Source: Boswellia sacra (taxonomy: Eukaryota > Streptophyta > Magnoliopsida > Sapindales > Burseraceae). Taken from it: DNA of 64,000 nt. The position numbers and the translations under genes were made by a program. The notes beneath the pieces were generated by a model. That model was not told where the DNA came from. It searched no databases and saw only the letters and a program-made list of their open reading frames with translations. The DNA lies in the NCBI GenBank assembly GCA_013180625.2, contig SNVD02012978.1:434001-498000 (forward strand), read 5' to 3'. Below are positions 21,488-33,294 of this stretch, piece after piece (position 1 is the first letter of the stretch; each line of letters begins with the position of its first letter).

Positions 21488-22286
21488 TAGACCTTGGCAA
21501 ATTCTATATGATCCGTTAACACGACACGAACCCATTCGATAAAAACGTGTTTTGGATCTAATATTATCGGATTGGATCGTTAATGGGTTAACACGGTAAA
21601 ACCCGTTTGATATCGGACCGTATTTGGGTTTATCCTATAAAAAACCGTTTCACCCGTTTAACCCGTTAATATTAAGGATAATATAGTAAATTTATTTATG
21701 ATATATAATAAAATATAATAAAATGTAACAAATACTAATTTATAACTATACTTAACCTAATTAAAATTATTCTAATACAATTACGTCATCTTTTTTTTAT
21801 GTGTGTATGAGTATGACATTTTGATGAGAAATATAAAGAAGAAACTCATAAAATGTTCTATTTTATTTTCAAAAATCATTCAATAATTGGACATTATCAA
21901 TTATTTATCTTAAATACACTTTAGATGGATATTTAAATGATGTTGGATATAAAATTTTGTTTATATTTCCATATTATATTAAATTTGGATATCTCATTAG
22001 ATTTCAAAATATTTATTAGATTTTAAATTTATAAACTATTGGTTGTATTATTTGTTTAGAATTCATACAAATCATGTTATACATATTGTTGTCTAACTTA
22101 AAAATAAAAAAAAAAAAACGGGTTAAATGGGTTGGATTCGGGTAACACGTTAAGTTAACAGTCGGGTTTGGGTTTATAGATTTAGACCCAATAAGTTAAT
22201 GGGTCGGATTTGGATTAAAATAATTTAATACGACACGAATACGAAACGACACGAAACCGCTCTAACACGACCCATTGCCAGGTCTA
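21488..22286. mobile_element. Non-autonomous hAT-type element, 799 bp
   Basis: Terminal inverted repeats TAGACCTTGGCAA and TTGCCAGGTCTA, with an exact 8-bp target duplication GTGAGGAC (21480-21487 and 22287-22294), the hAT signature. The ends contain clusters of GGGTT, CCCGTT and ACACGA words. The AT-rich middle encodes no transposase. Confidence 0.85.
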
Positions 22287-22294
22287 GTGAGGAC

Positions 22295-22776
22295 CGTCAT
22301 AGGCTCCTTTTATACAGCCCTTGCGCGCAGTTTTCAAATACTATCCCAGCTTCCAATTGCGCTAAACATAGTTCAAAGGAAATTTATAGAATCTCCAGAT
22401 TTTATGGTATCCGGGCCGTGTCAAAGATGCCCTTAATAATTGAGATGATGGGGTAGCCTTTATATAAGCTAGCGTGACTCCTGTAAAATATCTAAACCAT
22501 TGAAATGAGCTGATGCATCACAATCTGGTGCTGCCTGGCGGAAGATTGCCGCAAGCCAAGTTTTTACAACGATCTAGCTCGTGTAGCATCTAATTAAGCC
22601 AATCGCTGGAATCTGATTCCGATATTCGGGAATCACGACGTACAAACTGGTGTTATATATTGCATGACTTAATCAATCATGATATCTTATAACCTTAGCT
22701 CATACCTTGGTACATGGAACGCCTATGTAGAAGTTTGGGTGCATATGGTGATGAACTCTACCAAGGTTACCCTTGA
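22295..22776. other. Intergenic between two mobile elements
   Basis: Slightly less AT-rich than its surroundings. No domain recognised in six frames. It ends in the CTTGA target copy (22772-22776). Confidence 0.45.
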
Positions 22777-23065
22777 TGCAGGAGCCCAGCCAAAATTATT
22801 TAATTGCAATGAGTTTATTTTATTTTATTTTATTGTCTTTACTTGCTGTTGCTGAGTTGGAACTTTATTTGTCTTATTTGCTCTTTTTATTTGTGAGTCA
22901 AAACGCTACGTATTGAACAAAAGGTTGCACAAAAAGACAGCTATCCATTTTTTGGAGGCAGACCTGGAATGAAAGTTGCTGTTTTGTTTCTATTCTTTTG
23001 ATCATGGAAGGATTACAAACTCATTAAGCTAGAGTTCCCTTCACTCCAAAAGTCTCTCTACGTCA
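22777..23065 (+). repeat. 5' LTR of the gypsy element
   Basis: 289 bp, TGCAGGAGCC to CTACGTCA, followed by AGG and the Met-tRNA primer-binding site. Confidence 0.93.
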
Positions 23066-23098
23066 AGGTGGTATCAGAGCTCTGGAGTTCCCAGGTTC

Positions 23099-24300
23099 AT
23101 GGCCAATATTGATGGTGGAAGACGCCGCGACGGCGGTGAAGATCCTGATGTGCAGGCCTTATGGACAGCTGTCACTAGTCTTGAACAAAGGTTTGAAGTT
23201 CTTTCTCTTGATGTTCAAAGAATTCTGGCAGCAGTTGGTGGCGGCAATAATGAAGAACGAAGACCCCCACCCCTCGAGCTGGACGACTAGCGTCACCTGA
23301 CTTATTTGCAAATCATACGCAACCTCGGTGTCGAGATCTGATTGATACAGATTCAGATGAAGAAATTGAAGAGTGGATTTTTGACGAACCACGGCCTGAC
23401 TGTCACCCACAACACCAACGTTCCAGAAATCATGAGTATAAGGTGAAATTTGATACTCCTTGTTTTAATGGGCATTTACATATCGAAGATTTCTTGGATT
23501 GGATTAAAACTGTAGAAACATTTTTTGAGTGTATGGAAATCCCAGAAGATAAACAAATTAAACTTGTTGCTTGTAAATTGAGGGGAGGAGCCTCTGCCTG
23601 GTGGGAACAACTTCAAATACATAGGAAAAGAGAGGGGAAAAGGCCTATTAGATCATGGATGAGAATGAGACAGTTGATCGATTTCTGCCTATTGACTATG
23701 ATCAGATCTTGTATCAACAATATCGGGAATGTACTCAACGAGGTCGATCTGTTAGTGATTATACTGAAGAATTTTATCAACTTAAAGCCTGAATTGATAT
23801 TAATGAGCGTGAAAGACAGCAGGTGTCAAGGTATCTTCCTGGTTTGAAAGAATCCATCAGGGAACAATTTGCTTTGCATTCGGTATGGCGACTTTCTGAA
23901 GCCTTCAATCTTGCTTACAAAGCTGAAATGAATCTCTCTCGAAGCTCTAGTAGAAGTTCATACAATAAGAGGCCCAGCTCTGAAACCTACCCAGAAAAGG
24001 TCCAACCCACATTCCAATCTAATCAACCGGGTCCTTCTGAAGCTGCAGGGAATAGTAAATCTGCTGGAAAGGTTCCTGTTCAGGTTGGAAAGGTGACCAA
24101 TCCCTATGCAAAACCGATGACAAATCGATGTTACAAGTGCAACCAACCAGGCCATAAATCAAATGAGTGCCCACAACACAAAATGGAGAACATTATTGAT
24201 GAGGATGTGGAGAGTGACAGTGAATTTGAAGCAGGTGAAGGTGAGAAACCAGGGCATGTTGAATTTGTTGAAGGTGATGAAGGAGAGCCACTTGTTTGCA
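23099..24300 (+). pseudogene. Gypsy gag region
   Basis: The frame starts near 23099 (MANIDGGRRR) and stops at 23290. The retrotransposon gag core follows at 23443-23847 (FNGHLHIEDFLDWIKTVE, LRGGASAWWEQL). It then shifts frame near 23670 and regains it after 23823. A CCHC knuckle, CYKCNQPGHKSNEC, lies near 24131-24172. At least two stops and a frame change make it non-functional. Confidence 0.88.
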
Positions 24301-26209
24301 TTGTTCAACATCTATTATTAACCAAGCAGCAAGAGGCTTCACAAAGGCATTCCATTTTTCAAACCCTTTGTACTGTTCTTAAACGAGTGTGTGATGTCAT
24401 TATTGACAGCGGCAGTTGTGAGAACATTATGTCTCGATCTTTAGTCAAACCCTTGAACTCCCCACTGAAGTTCATCCTCGACCTTACAAAATTGGGTGGA
24501 TTAAAAAGGGCTCAGAAATTATGATTAACAAGGTTTGTCGTATTCCATTCTCTATTGGAAAGTTTTATCAGGATGAGGTGTTATGTGATGTTGTTGATAT
24601 GGATGCATGCCATATTTTGCTTCGGCGTCCTTGGCAATATGATGTTAATGCAATACATAAAGGGAAGGAAAATAGTTATGCATTCCAGTGGAAGGATAAG
24701 AAAATTGTTTTACTTCCACTCGCATATAAATCTGAAGCTGTTGCTAAGACTACTCTCTTTACTATTTCAGGTTCTAACTTCTACACATCTATTAAAGAGA
24801 GTGATTTTATTGTGGCTTTGCTTACCAAAGGGCTGTCACATTCTACTAATCCTCCACCACCTGAGATAGTTGAGTTATTGGGAGAGTTTGCTGATTTAAC
24901 TCCTGAAGAACTCCCAGTTGAGTTGCCACCCTTAAGGGATATCCAACATCAAATTGATCTTCTTCCTGGTGCTAGTCTCCCACACCTTCCCCACTTTTGA
25001 ATGAGCCCTAAAGAGAATGAAATTCTACAAGGCATTGTGGATGATTTGGTAGCTAAACAATTGGTTCGAGTTAGCTTAAGTCCATGCGCTGTACCCCATT
25101 TATTGGTACCCAAGAAAGACGGTAGTTGGCGAATGTGCATAGAAAGCAGAGTAATTAACAAAATTACAGTGAAATATCGCTTTCCAATTCCCCGCCTTGA
25201 AGACATCTTAGACAAGCTCCATGGTTCTTGTATCTTTTCAAAGTTGGATTTGAAGAGTGGTTACCATCAAATTCGTATCAAACCTGGTGATGAATGGAAA
25301 ACAGCATTTAAAACATGCAAAAGCCTTTATGAATGGCAAGTTATGCCCTTTGGGTTGTGCAATGCTCCAAGTACTTTTATGCGCCTCATGAACCAAGTTT
25401 CAAAGCCATTTATTGGTCATTTTGTTGTGGTTTATTTTGATGACATCCTCATTTTTAGCTCGAACAAGGAGGAGCACCTTAAACATCTTCATCAAGTTTT
25501 AGAAGTCCTTCGGGAAAACAAACTATTCCTAAATGTTAAAAAATGTGATTTTCTCACTGAACAGGTGCTATTTTTGGGGTTTATTATTGGAAAGCAGGGT
25601 ATTCATGTTGATGAAAGTAAAGTGCAAGCTATAAGAGAATGGCCAACTCCTACTTCTATTCATGATGTCCGCAGTTTCCATGGTTTAGCAACTTTCTACA
25701 GAAGGTTTATATGCAATTTCAGCTCCATTGTTGCGCCAATTACCAATTGCCTTAAGAAAGGAAAATTTAATTGGGGTCATGATCAAGAGGTTATTTTTGC
25801 CATTCGTAAAGAAAAACTCAGTTCAGCTATCGTATTGGCTTTACCTAATTTTGAGTGTGTGTTTGAAGTGGAGACCGATGCTTGTATGACCAGAATTGGG
25901 ACTGTTTTAATGCAAGAGGGTAAGCCTATTGAGTTTTTCAGTGAAAAGCTTAATGAAGCAAGACAAAAATGGATAACTTATGAGCAAGAGCTCTTTGCAA
26001 TAGTGCCAGCATTGCTACATTGGGAACACTATTTACTTCAAAAAGAATTCATCCTTCATAGTGATCATCAAGCACTAAAATATATGAATTCTCAGAAAAA
26101 CTTGAGTCGCATGCATGCTCGGTGGGTGTTATTTCTTGAAAAATTAATGTTCTTATTTAAGCATAGGACTGAACAATTGAATAGAGCTGTGGATGCTTTA
26201 AGCCGATGA
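24301..26209 (+). pseudogene. Gypsy protease, reverse transcriptase and RNase H region
   Basis: The protease motif IIDSGSCENIMS lies near 24400. RT motifs follow: [38 protein letters not shown] and the catalytic YFDDILIF box near 25435. The RNase H part shows [35 protein letters not shown] and AVDALSR. Frames at 23823-24524, 24521-25000 and 25001-26209 are joined by a frameshift near 24524 and a stop at 24998. The RT-RNase H frame itself is open for 402 codons. Confidence 0.92.
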
Positions 26210-27490
26210 GCTTCTCTTCTTATCACTCTCCAAGCTGAGCTTACTGGATTTGACTGTCTGAAAGAACGGTACGAAATTGATGAGGATTTTGGTTCTATTT
26301 GGGAAAATTGCATGCGTCATGGAACTCATGGAATTACACGGGACTGTCATATTCAACAGGGTTTTTTATTCAAAGGTAACCAACTTTGTGTTCCTAAAAC
26401 ATCCCTTCGTGAACATATAATTCGTGATCTTCATGTTGGTGGTCTCGCTGGCAATACCGGTAGGGATAAAACAATTTTTGCTATTGAAGATCGTTTTTAT
26501 TGGCCTCACATGAGGCAAGATATAGCAAAATTTGTACAACGATGTGGTGTTTGTCAAACAGCAAAGGGGCACTCTCAAAATACAGGCTTGTATATGCCTT
26601 TACCCATCCCAAAAAACATTTGGGAAGACCTTAGCATGGACTTTGTTTTGGGGCTACCTCTTACACAACGAAAGAAGGACTATGTTTTTGTTGTAGTTAA
26701 CAGATTCTCTAAGATGGCACACTTCGTTCCCTGCCGTAAGACCGCTGATACTGTGAACATTGCCAATTTATTTTTCCAGGAGATTGTAAGACTTCATGGC
26801 ATCCCTAAGTCTATCACATTAGATAGAGATGTTAAATTTGTGAATCATTTTTGGCGAGTTCTTTAGAAGAAGTTTGACACTACTTTACAATTCAATAGCA
26901 CTTCTCACCCTCAAACAGATGGCCAGATAGAGGTCGTCAATCGAACTTTAGGGTCCATGATTGAAGCATTGCTAGAGACAAGCCAATGTGGGATCTTGCT
27001 CTGTTTCAAGCTGAATTTGCTTTTAACAGTATGGTGAATTGCTCTACAGGTCGCTCTCCTTTTGCTATTGTTTATACTAAGATTCCTAACTTTGCTGTTG
27101 TCCATCCTAAGAGCAAGACTGCTGAACAGTTAGCTGAGAACATTCAACAGATTCATCAAGATGTCACCAAGAAACTTGAAGAATCCAATGCTCAGTATAA
27201 AGCAGCAGCAGATCAGCATCGTCGTGTGTCATCAATTGACAAAGGGGAGCTAGTGATGATTCATCTCAGCAAAAACCGATTCCCTGCTGGTGTTTATCAT
27301 AAACTTCATGCTAGAAAGCTTGGCCCTTTTTGAGTGAAGAAGAAACTTGGTGATAATGCCTATAGTATTGATCTTCCTCCCGATTTAAAGATCTCCTCTA
27401 CTTTCAACATCAAGGATATCTTCAAATACTATCCACCAGATGATGCAGCCATTGAGCAGCTGAACTCAGGGTCGAGTTCTTCTGCAGGTG
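26210..27490 (+). pseudogene. Gypsy integrase and C-terminal region
   Basis: The zinc-binding HHCC region ([12 protein letters not shown], then CGVCQTAKG) and the DDE core beginning [14 protein letters not shown] are visible. A stop near 26864 interrupts the core before the SHPQTDGQIEVVNRTL segment, and a further frame change occurs before 26986. The C-terminal part (LVMIHLSKNRFPAGVYHKL) runs to about 27330 and, after one more stop, to 27500. The two visible Asp residues are in context, but the protein is broken. Confidence 0.9.
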
Positions 27491-27501
27491 GAGGGGATTG
27501 A

Positions 27502-27811
27502 TGCAGGAGCCCAGCCAAAATTATTTAATTGCAATGAGTTTATTTTATTTTATTGTCTTTACTTGTTGTTGCTGAGTTGGAACTTTATTTGTCTTATTTG
27601 CTGTTGGAACTTTATTTGTCTTATTTGCTCTTTTTATTTCTGAGTCAAAACGCTGAGTATTGAACAAAAGGTTGTACAAAAAGACAACTATCCATTTTTT
27701 GGAGGCAGACTTGGAATGAAAGTTGCTGTTTTGTTTCTATTCTTTTGATCGTGGAAGGATTACAAACTCATTAAGCTAGAGTTCCCTTCACTCCAAAATC
27801 TCTCTACGTCA
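27502..27811 (+). repeat. 3' LTR of the gypsy element
   Basis: 310 bp with the same ends. It is longer than its partner because GTTGGAACTTTATTTGTC with its neighbours is duplicated in tandem, while a 5-bp TTTTA unit is lost. Confidence 0.93.
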
Positions 27812-27816
27812 CTTGA

Positions 27817-27969
27817 TTATAGAACTTTGGCGCTACATACACTGAGGCAACGTCTAGCCGGCTGAATTTGGCACTGAGGTGAAATGCATTAAGGGTACTT
27901 TGGTTATTCCACTTAGTTGTTATATATTTGTATATTCACAGAGAAAAAGTTGAATTTTATGCTTAGTAT
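27817..27969. other. Short spacer between gypsy 3' LTR and CNL debris
   Basis: No gene or repeat recognised. Confidence 0.4.
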
Positions 27970-28195
27970 ATAATTATATGACCAAGTTCATGTGCAGTCT
28001 CCAGAAATTGCGTTCAAATTTCGATAGATTAATTTATAAGAAAAGTTTATAGTATCCTTCTTTTTAACCATGATTAAGAGTTAATTATTTATGATTAAAT
28101 TTTCCCAATCACGCGGTGTAGATCCTGCACAGTCCTCCAGTCCACTTCATTGAAAATTTCTCGAGATCTGACATTGATTATAGTTACTAGCCAGT
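27970..28195 (-). repeat. CNL promoter relic without coding part
   Basis: Aligns with the CNL upstream regions at 28388-28640, 20190-20350 and 36010-36220; for example 'gcagtctccag', 'ttcttaaccatgatta' variants, 'ccaatcacg.g.tgta' and 'cacagtcctc'. No CNL coding sequence follows on its downstream side. It abuts the next copy at about 28195. Confidence 0.7.
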
Positions 28196-28199
28196 CTTC

Positions 28200-28650
28200 C
28201 TTGTATATTTTTTTTCTGCAGAAATGCAAGAGCAAATGGAACCAATTGTCGATGCCAGTAAGTTTGAGAACCTGCTTGCAAGGCGTTACCCATAGGCTAG
28301 CTGTTGGTAGAAGATCAAGTAGAGGGTAAGGAGTACGGTGAATATCAAGTGAATATATTTTGTTTTTTGATTAATAAACTTTGAACATGACAAACTTCAT
28401 GAGCAGTTTCCAGCAATTTCACGTTCAAATTTAACGAAAATTTATTTAATATTCTTAACCATGATCACTTGAGATCCTCTTCTTAACCATGGTATACTGA
28501 TAATAAAAGTTTGTATAATATCCTTCTTCTTAACCGTGATTAAATTCCAATCACGTGATGTAAGCATCTTTCACAGTCCTCAAATCCTCTATATTGAAAT
28601 TTCTTTGAGAGCTAAAATTAATGATACTAATAGCAAGCCTCAGTGGATAA
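28200..28650 (-). pseudogene. 5' end relic of a third CNL gene with its upstream region
   Basis: The start codon (28291-28293) and about 30 codons match the CNL1/CNL2 N-terminus at DNA level (MGNAL start, then the GSICSC region), but one base is missing within the first ten codons and shifts the frame. Similarity to CNL coding DNA stops near 28200. The upstream part (28294-28650) keeps the three-box promoter layout. CNL1 and CNL2 have the same DNA at their starts, so this is a duplicated gene end left after deletion. Confidence 0.85.
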
Positions 28651-31600
28651 CGACAAATACGTGACTAGGATTAATATTTAATTATATTAAAAAAATTACT
28701 ATAAAATATAACAGCTTGTGACCCTTTCTTTAGTTAATTATCAATAGTATTAGGTACAACAATTCTGCAACCAATGAGTTCTCTTTATTAAGTTATTACA
28801 ACTGTAGAAAGACACGTATCCTCGCAAAACCTTTATTAAGCTATTATATGACGGAAACCTGTACAACAAACAACCAAAATTTAAACACGTACTCAACAAT
28901 CACTCACTCAAATAATCAATCCACGTTCTTCTCAGAATATCAAAATAATCAATATCTGAATAATTCTTAACAAAATAATAATAAAAACCTATATTTATAC
29001 CTATTAAGGCGTATTGGAAATTTTAGTCAAAAAACTTTTTAAGGTCAAAATCCATTTTGAGTTAAAATATCTAAATTAATAATTTTCCGAATTAAATGAG
29101 ACCTAATTAAATAAAGATTAAAAGAGTATAATAATCTTGATAATAAGATGAGCCATGTCACATTATTATAACTGTATAATACTCTATAATATAAGTAGTC
29201 ATTCTATTTCTCTTTTTTATTAGTAGTAAACATGCATATTGTATTTTTATCCTTATGAATTGAATGTGAATTTGAGCAGGAAATGGAAAATTTTTTCGTG
29301 TACACACACACACACACACAAAATCTACGTATATAAGGAACGGGAGCTTTTAACACAAAACTTTGACACAATTTATTAAGACAAATTTATAGTCATCATT
29401 TATTTTACAAAATCCAATTGTTGAGATTGAAAGTCAACAAGTTATATTTAATGTTATCAAAAAAATGAAACATAATTCAATCATATCAATATCCATCACA
29501 ATTATTATCAAATGTCAAAAACTCCCATACTAACTCAAATCATCAATTCAATACTCTTTGATAACATCATAGACAAACTCTTTTCCAAACAACTGAAGAG
29601 TAGTCATATCCCTCCCAAATGAATCAAGGATCTCATAGTTAATACACTTGAAACAGCATGATAGGAATGCCAAAATTCATCTCATATAATCTCAAAGGTT
29701 TAAAACCTTCAAACTGGCATTCCAATTACAGTGTTTCCACCTTTAAACCAAAACAATAAACATTCTCTCATTTTTAATAAATATTCTACAACCCCAAAGA
29801 TTCCAATATCATACAGAGAAATAGTAGAAATATATATTTTAAATTGCAAAAAGTTGTCAAAGCATTTTGGATTCAAAAAATACTTTAAGAGAAATCATAA
29901 TTTAAGGAATATCAATTATGTTTGTAGGATCCCAGGATTGACATCCGTTACTTTGTAAATACAAAATAATTTGCCATTATTTTATAAAATCATGCAAACT
30001 TCCAAACTAAAACTTAACATGCCAAGAAGAACTATGTAAAGGCTCATAATTTTCTAAAAATTATAACCAACTCAAAATCAAATCCGTACTATTGAAAAGT
30101 GTAAATTCCAAAATTTTAGGGTCTTCTTTTAAAAATCATTAAAAATAAAATACTTAACTTTTTTCGATGAGACTAATTTTAAAAGAAATATCTACATGTC
30201 TACTATAAGATATAAAAATATTGGAACGATAATCAAGTTCAAACCATACTTATAATTTTTGAAAATTCAGGTAGTCAATTAAAAACAAGGATTTTTAGAA
30301 TTCTATTGTCAACTTCTATAATTAATGAAAAATCATATCTTTCTTTGAAATAAACTTCAAAAGAATCCTTGAGACAAGTATTTATTATATTAAGACATGG
30401 AATTCAAAATCACAATAAAAAATAAATGTGTGTGCATTTGATAATACTGTCTCTTGTGAGCTCTGTATATCATGTTCCTAGGTATCAAACTCCAACCACT
30501 TATTTATTCCCACAAGTCTAATACAACTGAATATCGAATAATAAAATTAAAACAACAATCATGTGATAAAATATAAATCATCATGTCACAAATTTCAGAT
30601 TTAACCCCAATTAATCTAACAAAATCTAAATATAAACTCTTGAACTTCACTTCAATCTTAGCACTTCAAACCAAAACAGTACGCAATCATAGATTTTTAA
30701 TTTACAAATTACAAATCAACATCCTCTCAAATTTCAAAAACCACTCGCTGACATGCATATCCTATTCCAAAAATTATTTTGTGACGTTTCAACTTTAAAA
30801 TCATTTTCAGGCAAATATATTTTCCAAGTACAGAAATTTTATCAAATAGTGTTCAACGGTGAGTCAATCTACTTTGATGATTTTTACGAATTTTTATACT
30901 AATAAAAATGTCTTAAAATTTTCTATAATAAATATCATATGGGAAAATATGTTCTTTTAAGTTATGGGGAATATATCCACCGTAATCTTGTCTTAAATAA
31001 ATACCTATATTAATTCCCACCCATTTATGTAGCAACTTCTTAAAATAAAATGAAACAATTAATACTATAAATCTTCCCAATTAATCAGACAAGATTGGCC
31101 ATTTAGCGCAAATAAACCATTAATTCCAAAATGCATGACTTGATTTTCTCTCCTTCAATAAACGTACCAATAATCCTTAATATAAATCAATTCCAATTCT
31201 AAAAACCTTGAATTACCATTCATATGTCAATCCTCCAATAAGTAACTAAATCTTCTCTCCATATAAAATAAATAATAACTCTAATTGATTGCACCCAAAA
31301 ATCGTGTTCCTATTCCGTCCAAATCAATCCATAGAATCTTCCTTCATATTTTAATCACCCGAATTTTGGGTGTTATAGGGTTTTTCAAATTCGATGTCTT
31401 TCCACCGGTAGTAGGTACAATACAACCAAATAAATTCACTTTAAAATTTCGTAGGCTGAAATCGATTTTTTTTTTTTTTATAATTATCCATGTATTGCTA
31501 AGTCAGCCTATCAAGATTCGTCTCATAAAACCTTGTGCACAGAATGACATCCATTTTGTCTTAATACGATCTGTAATAATTAATAACCAAGATTCCTCTC

Positions 31601-31779
31601 CTGTTATCATAGCTTATTTTTTATGACCAAAGTTTCAACTGAAGGTTCCCTATGTTGATACAAAAAAAATTTGCTCAAGATGATCAATATACCTGTGGCC
31701 CAATTCTACACCTGCGTTTAGTAATAAAAGAACTACAATGAACTTGATAGGAAAAATGAAATAATCAAAGAAATTTACA
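28651..31779. other. Long AT-rich intergenic stretch
   Basis: Positions 28650 to about 29300 align loosely with 36190-36600, upstream of CNL2, including 'caaccaatgagttctctttattaagtta'. From 29340 to 31780 I see no gene. The frames at 29731-29958, 30583-30798 and 31285-31626 lack domains and have AT-driven composition. Confidence 0.55.
29302..29320. repeat. (AC)n microsatellite
   Basis: About nine to ten AC units, beginning after GTGT. Confidence 0.9.
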
Positions 31780-32795
31780 CCATTGGACCATTCCAATAAT
31801 TTGACTATCTAGTCCGTCATCCTTCTCCATTTTGCAAAATCTTATTTGAATGTAAATATGTTCTATATGGATATTCTTATCTGCAAAGGAATCAGTGTGT
31901 TTGAAGGCTAGCCCCTGTATTGACCAATGTTGATTAAATGATGAGTTGAATTATTTCGGGAACAAATCCATTTGTTTCTTGAGTCCATGAAAATGCAAAT
32001 TTTGGACTGTATCCTACAAACTGACAATGTTTGAAAAAGTGTAGCAGATTAGCTGAGCATTTAACTCTCTGTTAGAAAGATCAAGATGAATCTTGAAAGT
32101 CATTTATCTACATATTCATCAGTAAGTATGCATCTCCACGTTATGCTTCTTTGATGGTTGGTATGATCAAGAAATAAATTTCCAATTTGCTATGCTGAGA
32201 ATGGTTTGTTCTGTAGTACAATATTAATAAATAAATATCCTAATCGTTTGCTCGTTGGATCAGCTTCTTGTGCTAGAGCTTCACTGGCTAGCCAGCTAAT
32301 TCAAGCTCTTTGTGGGTTATTTGGCTTGAGCTTCAAACTTAATTGCATTATGATGTCGGTGATGATTTTTACTTCATAAATATTATTACCTATTAAATTG
32401 ATTATTGATTAGAAAATTTAGATAGCAAATACAAACATCACTTACCATTGTGAAATCCTGGGAAGTAATTAAGGATAGACAAGGCTGAAAATGAGACAGA
32501 ATGAAAGAAGATACTGAAGCTGGGAACGAAGGAGCTTGACTAGTTTTATCCTGCATTCTTATTCGTTCTATTAGTTGGGTGCCACTAGAATTTCATGTCC
32601 CTTGAAGATCAATAAGGATTTCCCCTCTGAGTCGTGCAATTTTTTATTTTGGTAATCTTGTATGACATCTGGATATTGGATATTTGAACGTACACTAGGC
32701 TTTGGAGCTATTACTAATCATGGAAACTGCAGCATGGCACAACTGGACTAATTAACAACATCATGCAGATGTTCAGATTATTTGTGGTGGAGAGA
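31780..32795. repeat. Duplicated CNL2 3'-flank DNA, copy B2
   Basis: Pairs with 3580-4421. Here the sequence continues without interruption across the point where the copia LTR begins in copy B1 ('cagatt' followed by 'atttgtgg'). Non-coding. Confidence 0.7.
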
Positions 32796-33294
32796 CAGAT
32801 GCTTTTGATTACTTGATTGCAGTGCCGTCAGAGTTCTCTTCTCTATTAGATGCTACACAAATTATAACTATCGAATCAAATAGCTGAGAGGACCGGAATA
32901 CAAAACCACGAAAAACAAGCATCGGTATCATTGTCGAACAATGACAAGTTGTCAACCAGATAAAATGCTGAAAAGAAACATTCCGAGAAAACAAGATATG
33001 TGATCAGTTTATCAGCTCCGCCTTCAATTGCTTCCAAGCTTTGAAGCCAAATTTGCAATTTGTAATTTAATTAGGTAACTAACGAGCACCAAGTTAGGCA
33101 AAGAATAGTGCAATGATATTGCAGTACAAATAAATGACATTACAAATATGGTGCAAAAGATCAGAGGGTTTTTCGTTTTCACATTAATTAATACAACAAA
33201 AAAGTGGGAAAAAAAGTTACAACCACCATTAATCATTAATCAAACGTTGCACATTGCACTGAATTTTCATCATTGTTGATGCCCTTTTAAGCCG
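32796..33294. other. 3' flank of CNL2
   Basis: Non-coding. Positions 32900-33294 align with 17030-17431, 3' of CNL1. The untranslated region and terminator of CNL2 are expected here. Confidence 0.6.

Larger units (their letters stand above)
22777..27811 (+). mobile_element. Complete but inactive Ty3/gypsy retrotransposon
   Basis: A 5035-bp element with two LTRs (22777-23065 and 27502-27811), an exact 5-bp target duplication CTTGA (22772-22776 and 27812-27816), a primer-binding site TGGTATCAGAGC (about 23069) matching initiator Met tRNA, and a polypurine tract GGTGGAGGGGA before the 3' LTR. The order gag, protease, RT, RNase H, integrase marks gypsy. The LTRs differ by about eight substitutions and three indels. 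The largest indel is a 26-bp tandem gain in the 3' LTR. The coding region is broken by stops and frameshifts. No chromodomain or env is recognised. Confidence 0.95.

Noticed and set aside
5854..26440. Reverse-transcriptase YVDD/YFDD motifs as possible endogenous pararetrovirus
   Set aside because: The elements have LTRs, 5-bp target duplications, copia or gypsy domain order and integrase; no movement or coat protein region is seen.
29302..29320. Short regular repeat considered as a repeat array of special type
   Set aside because: It is a plain (AC)n microsatellite; no CRISPR-like repeat and spacer structure exists anywhere in the window.
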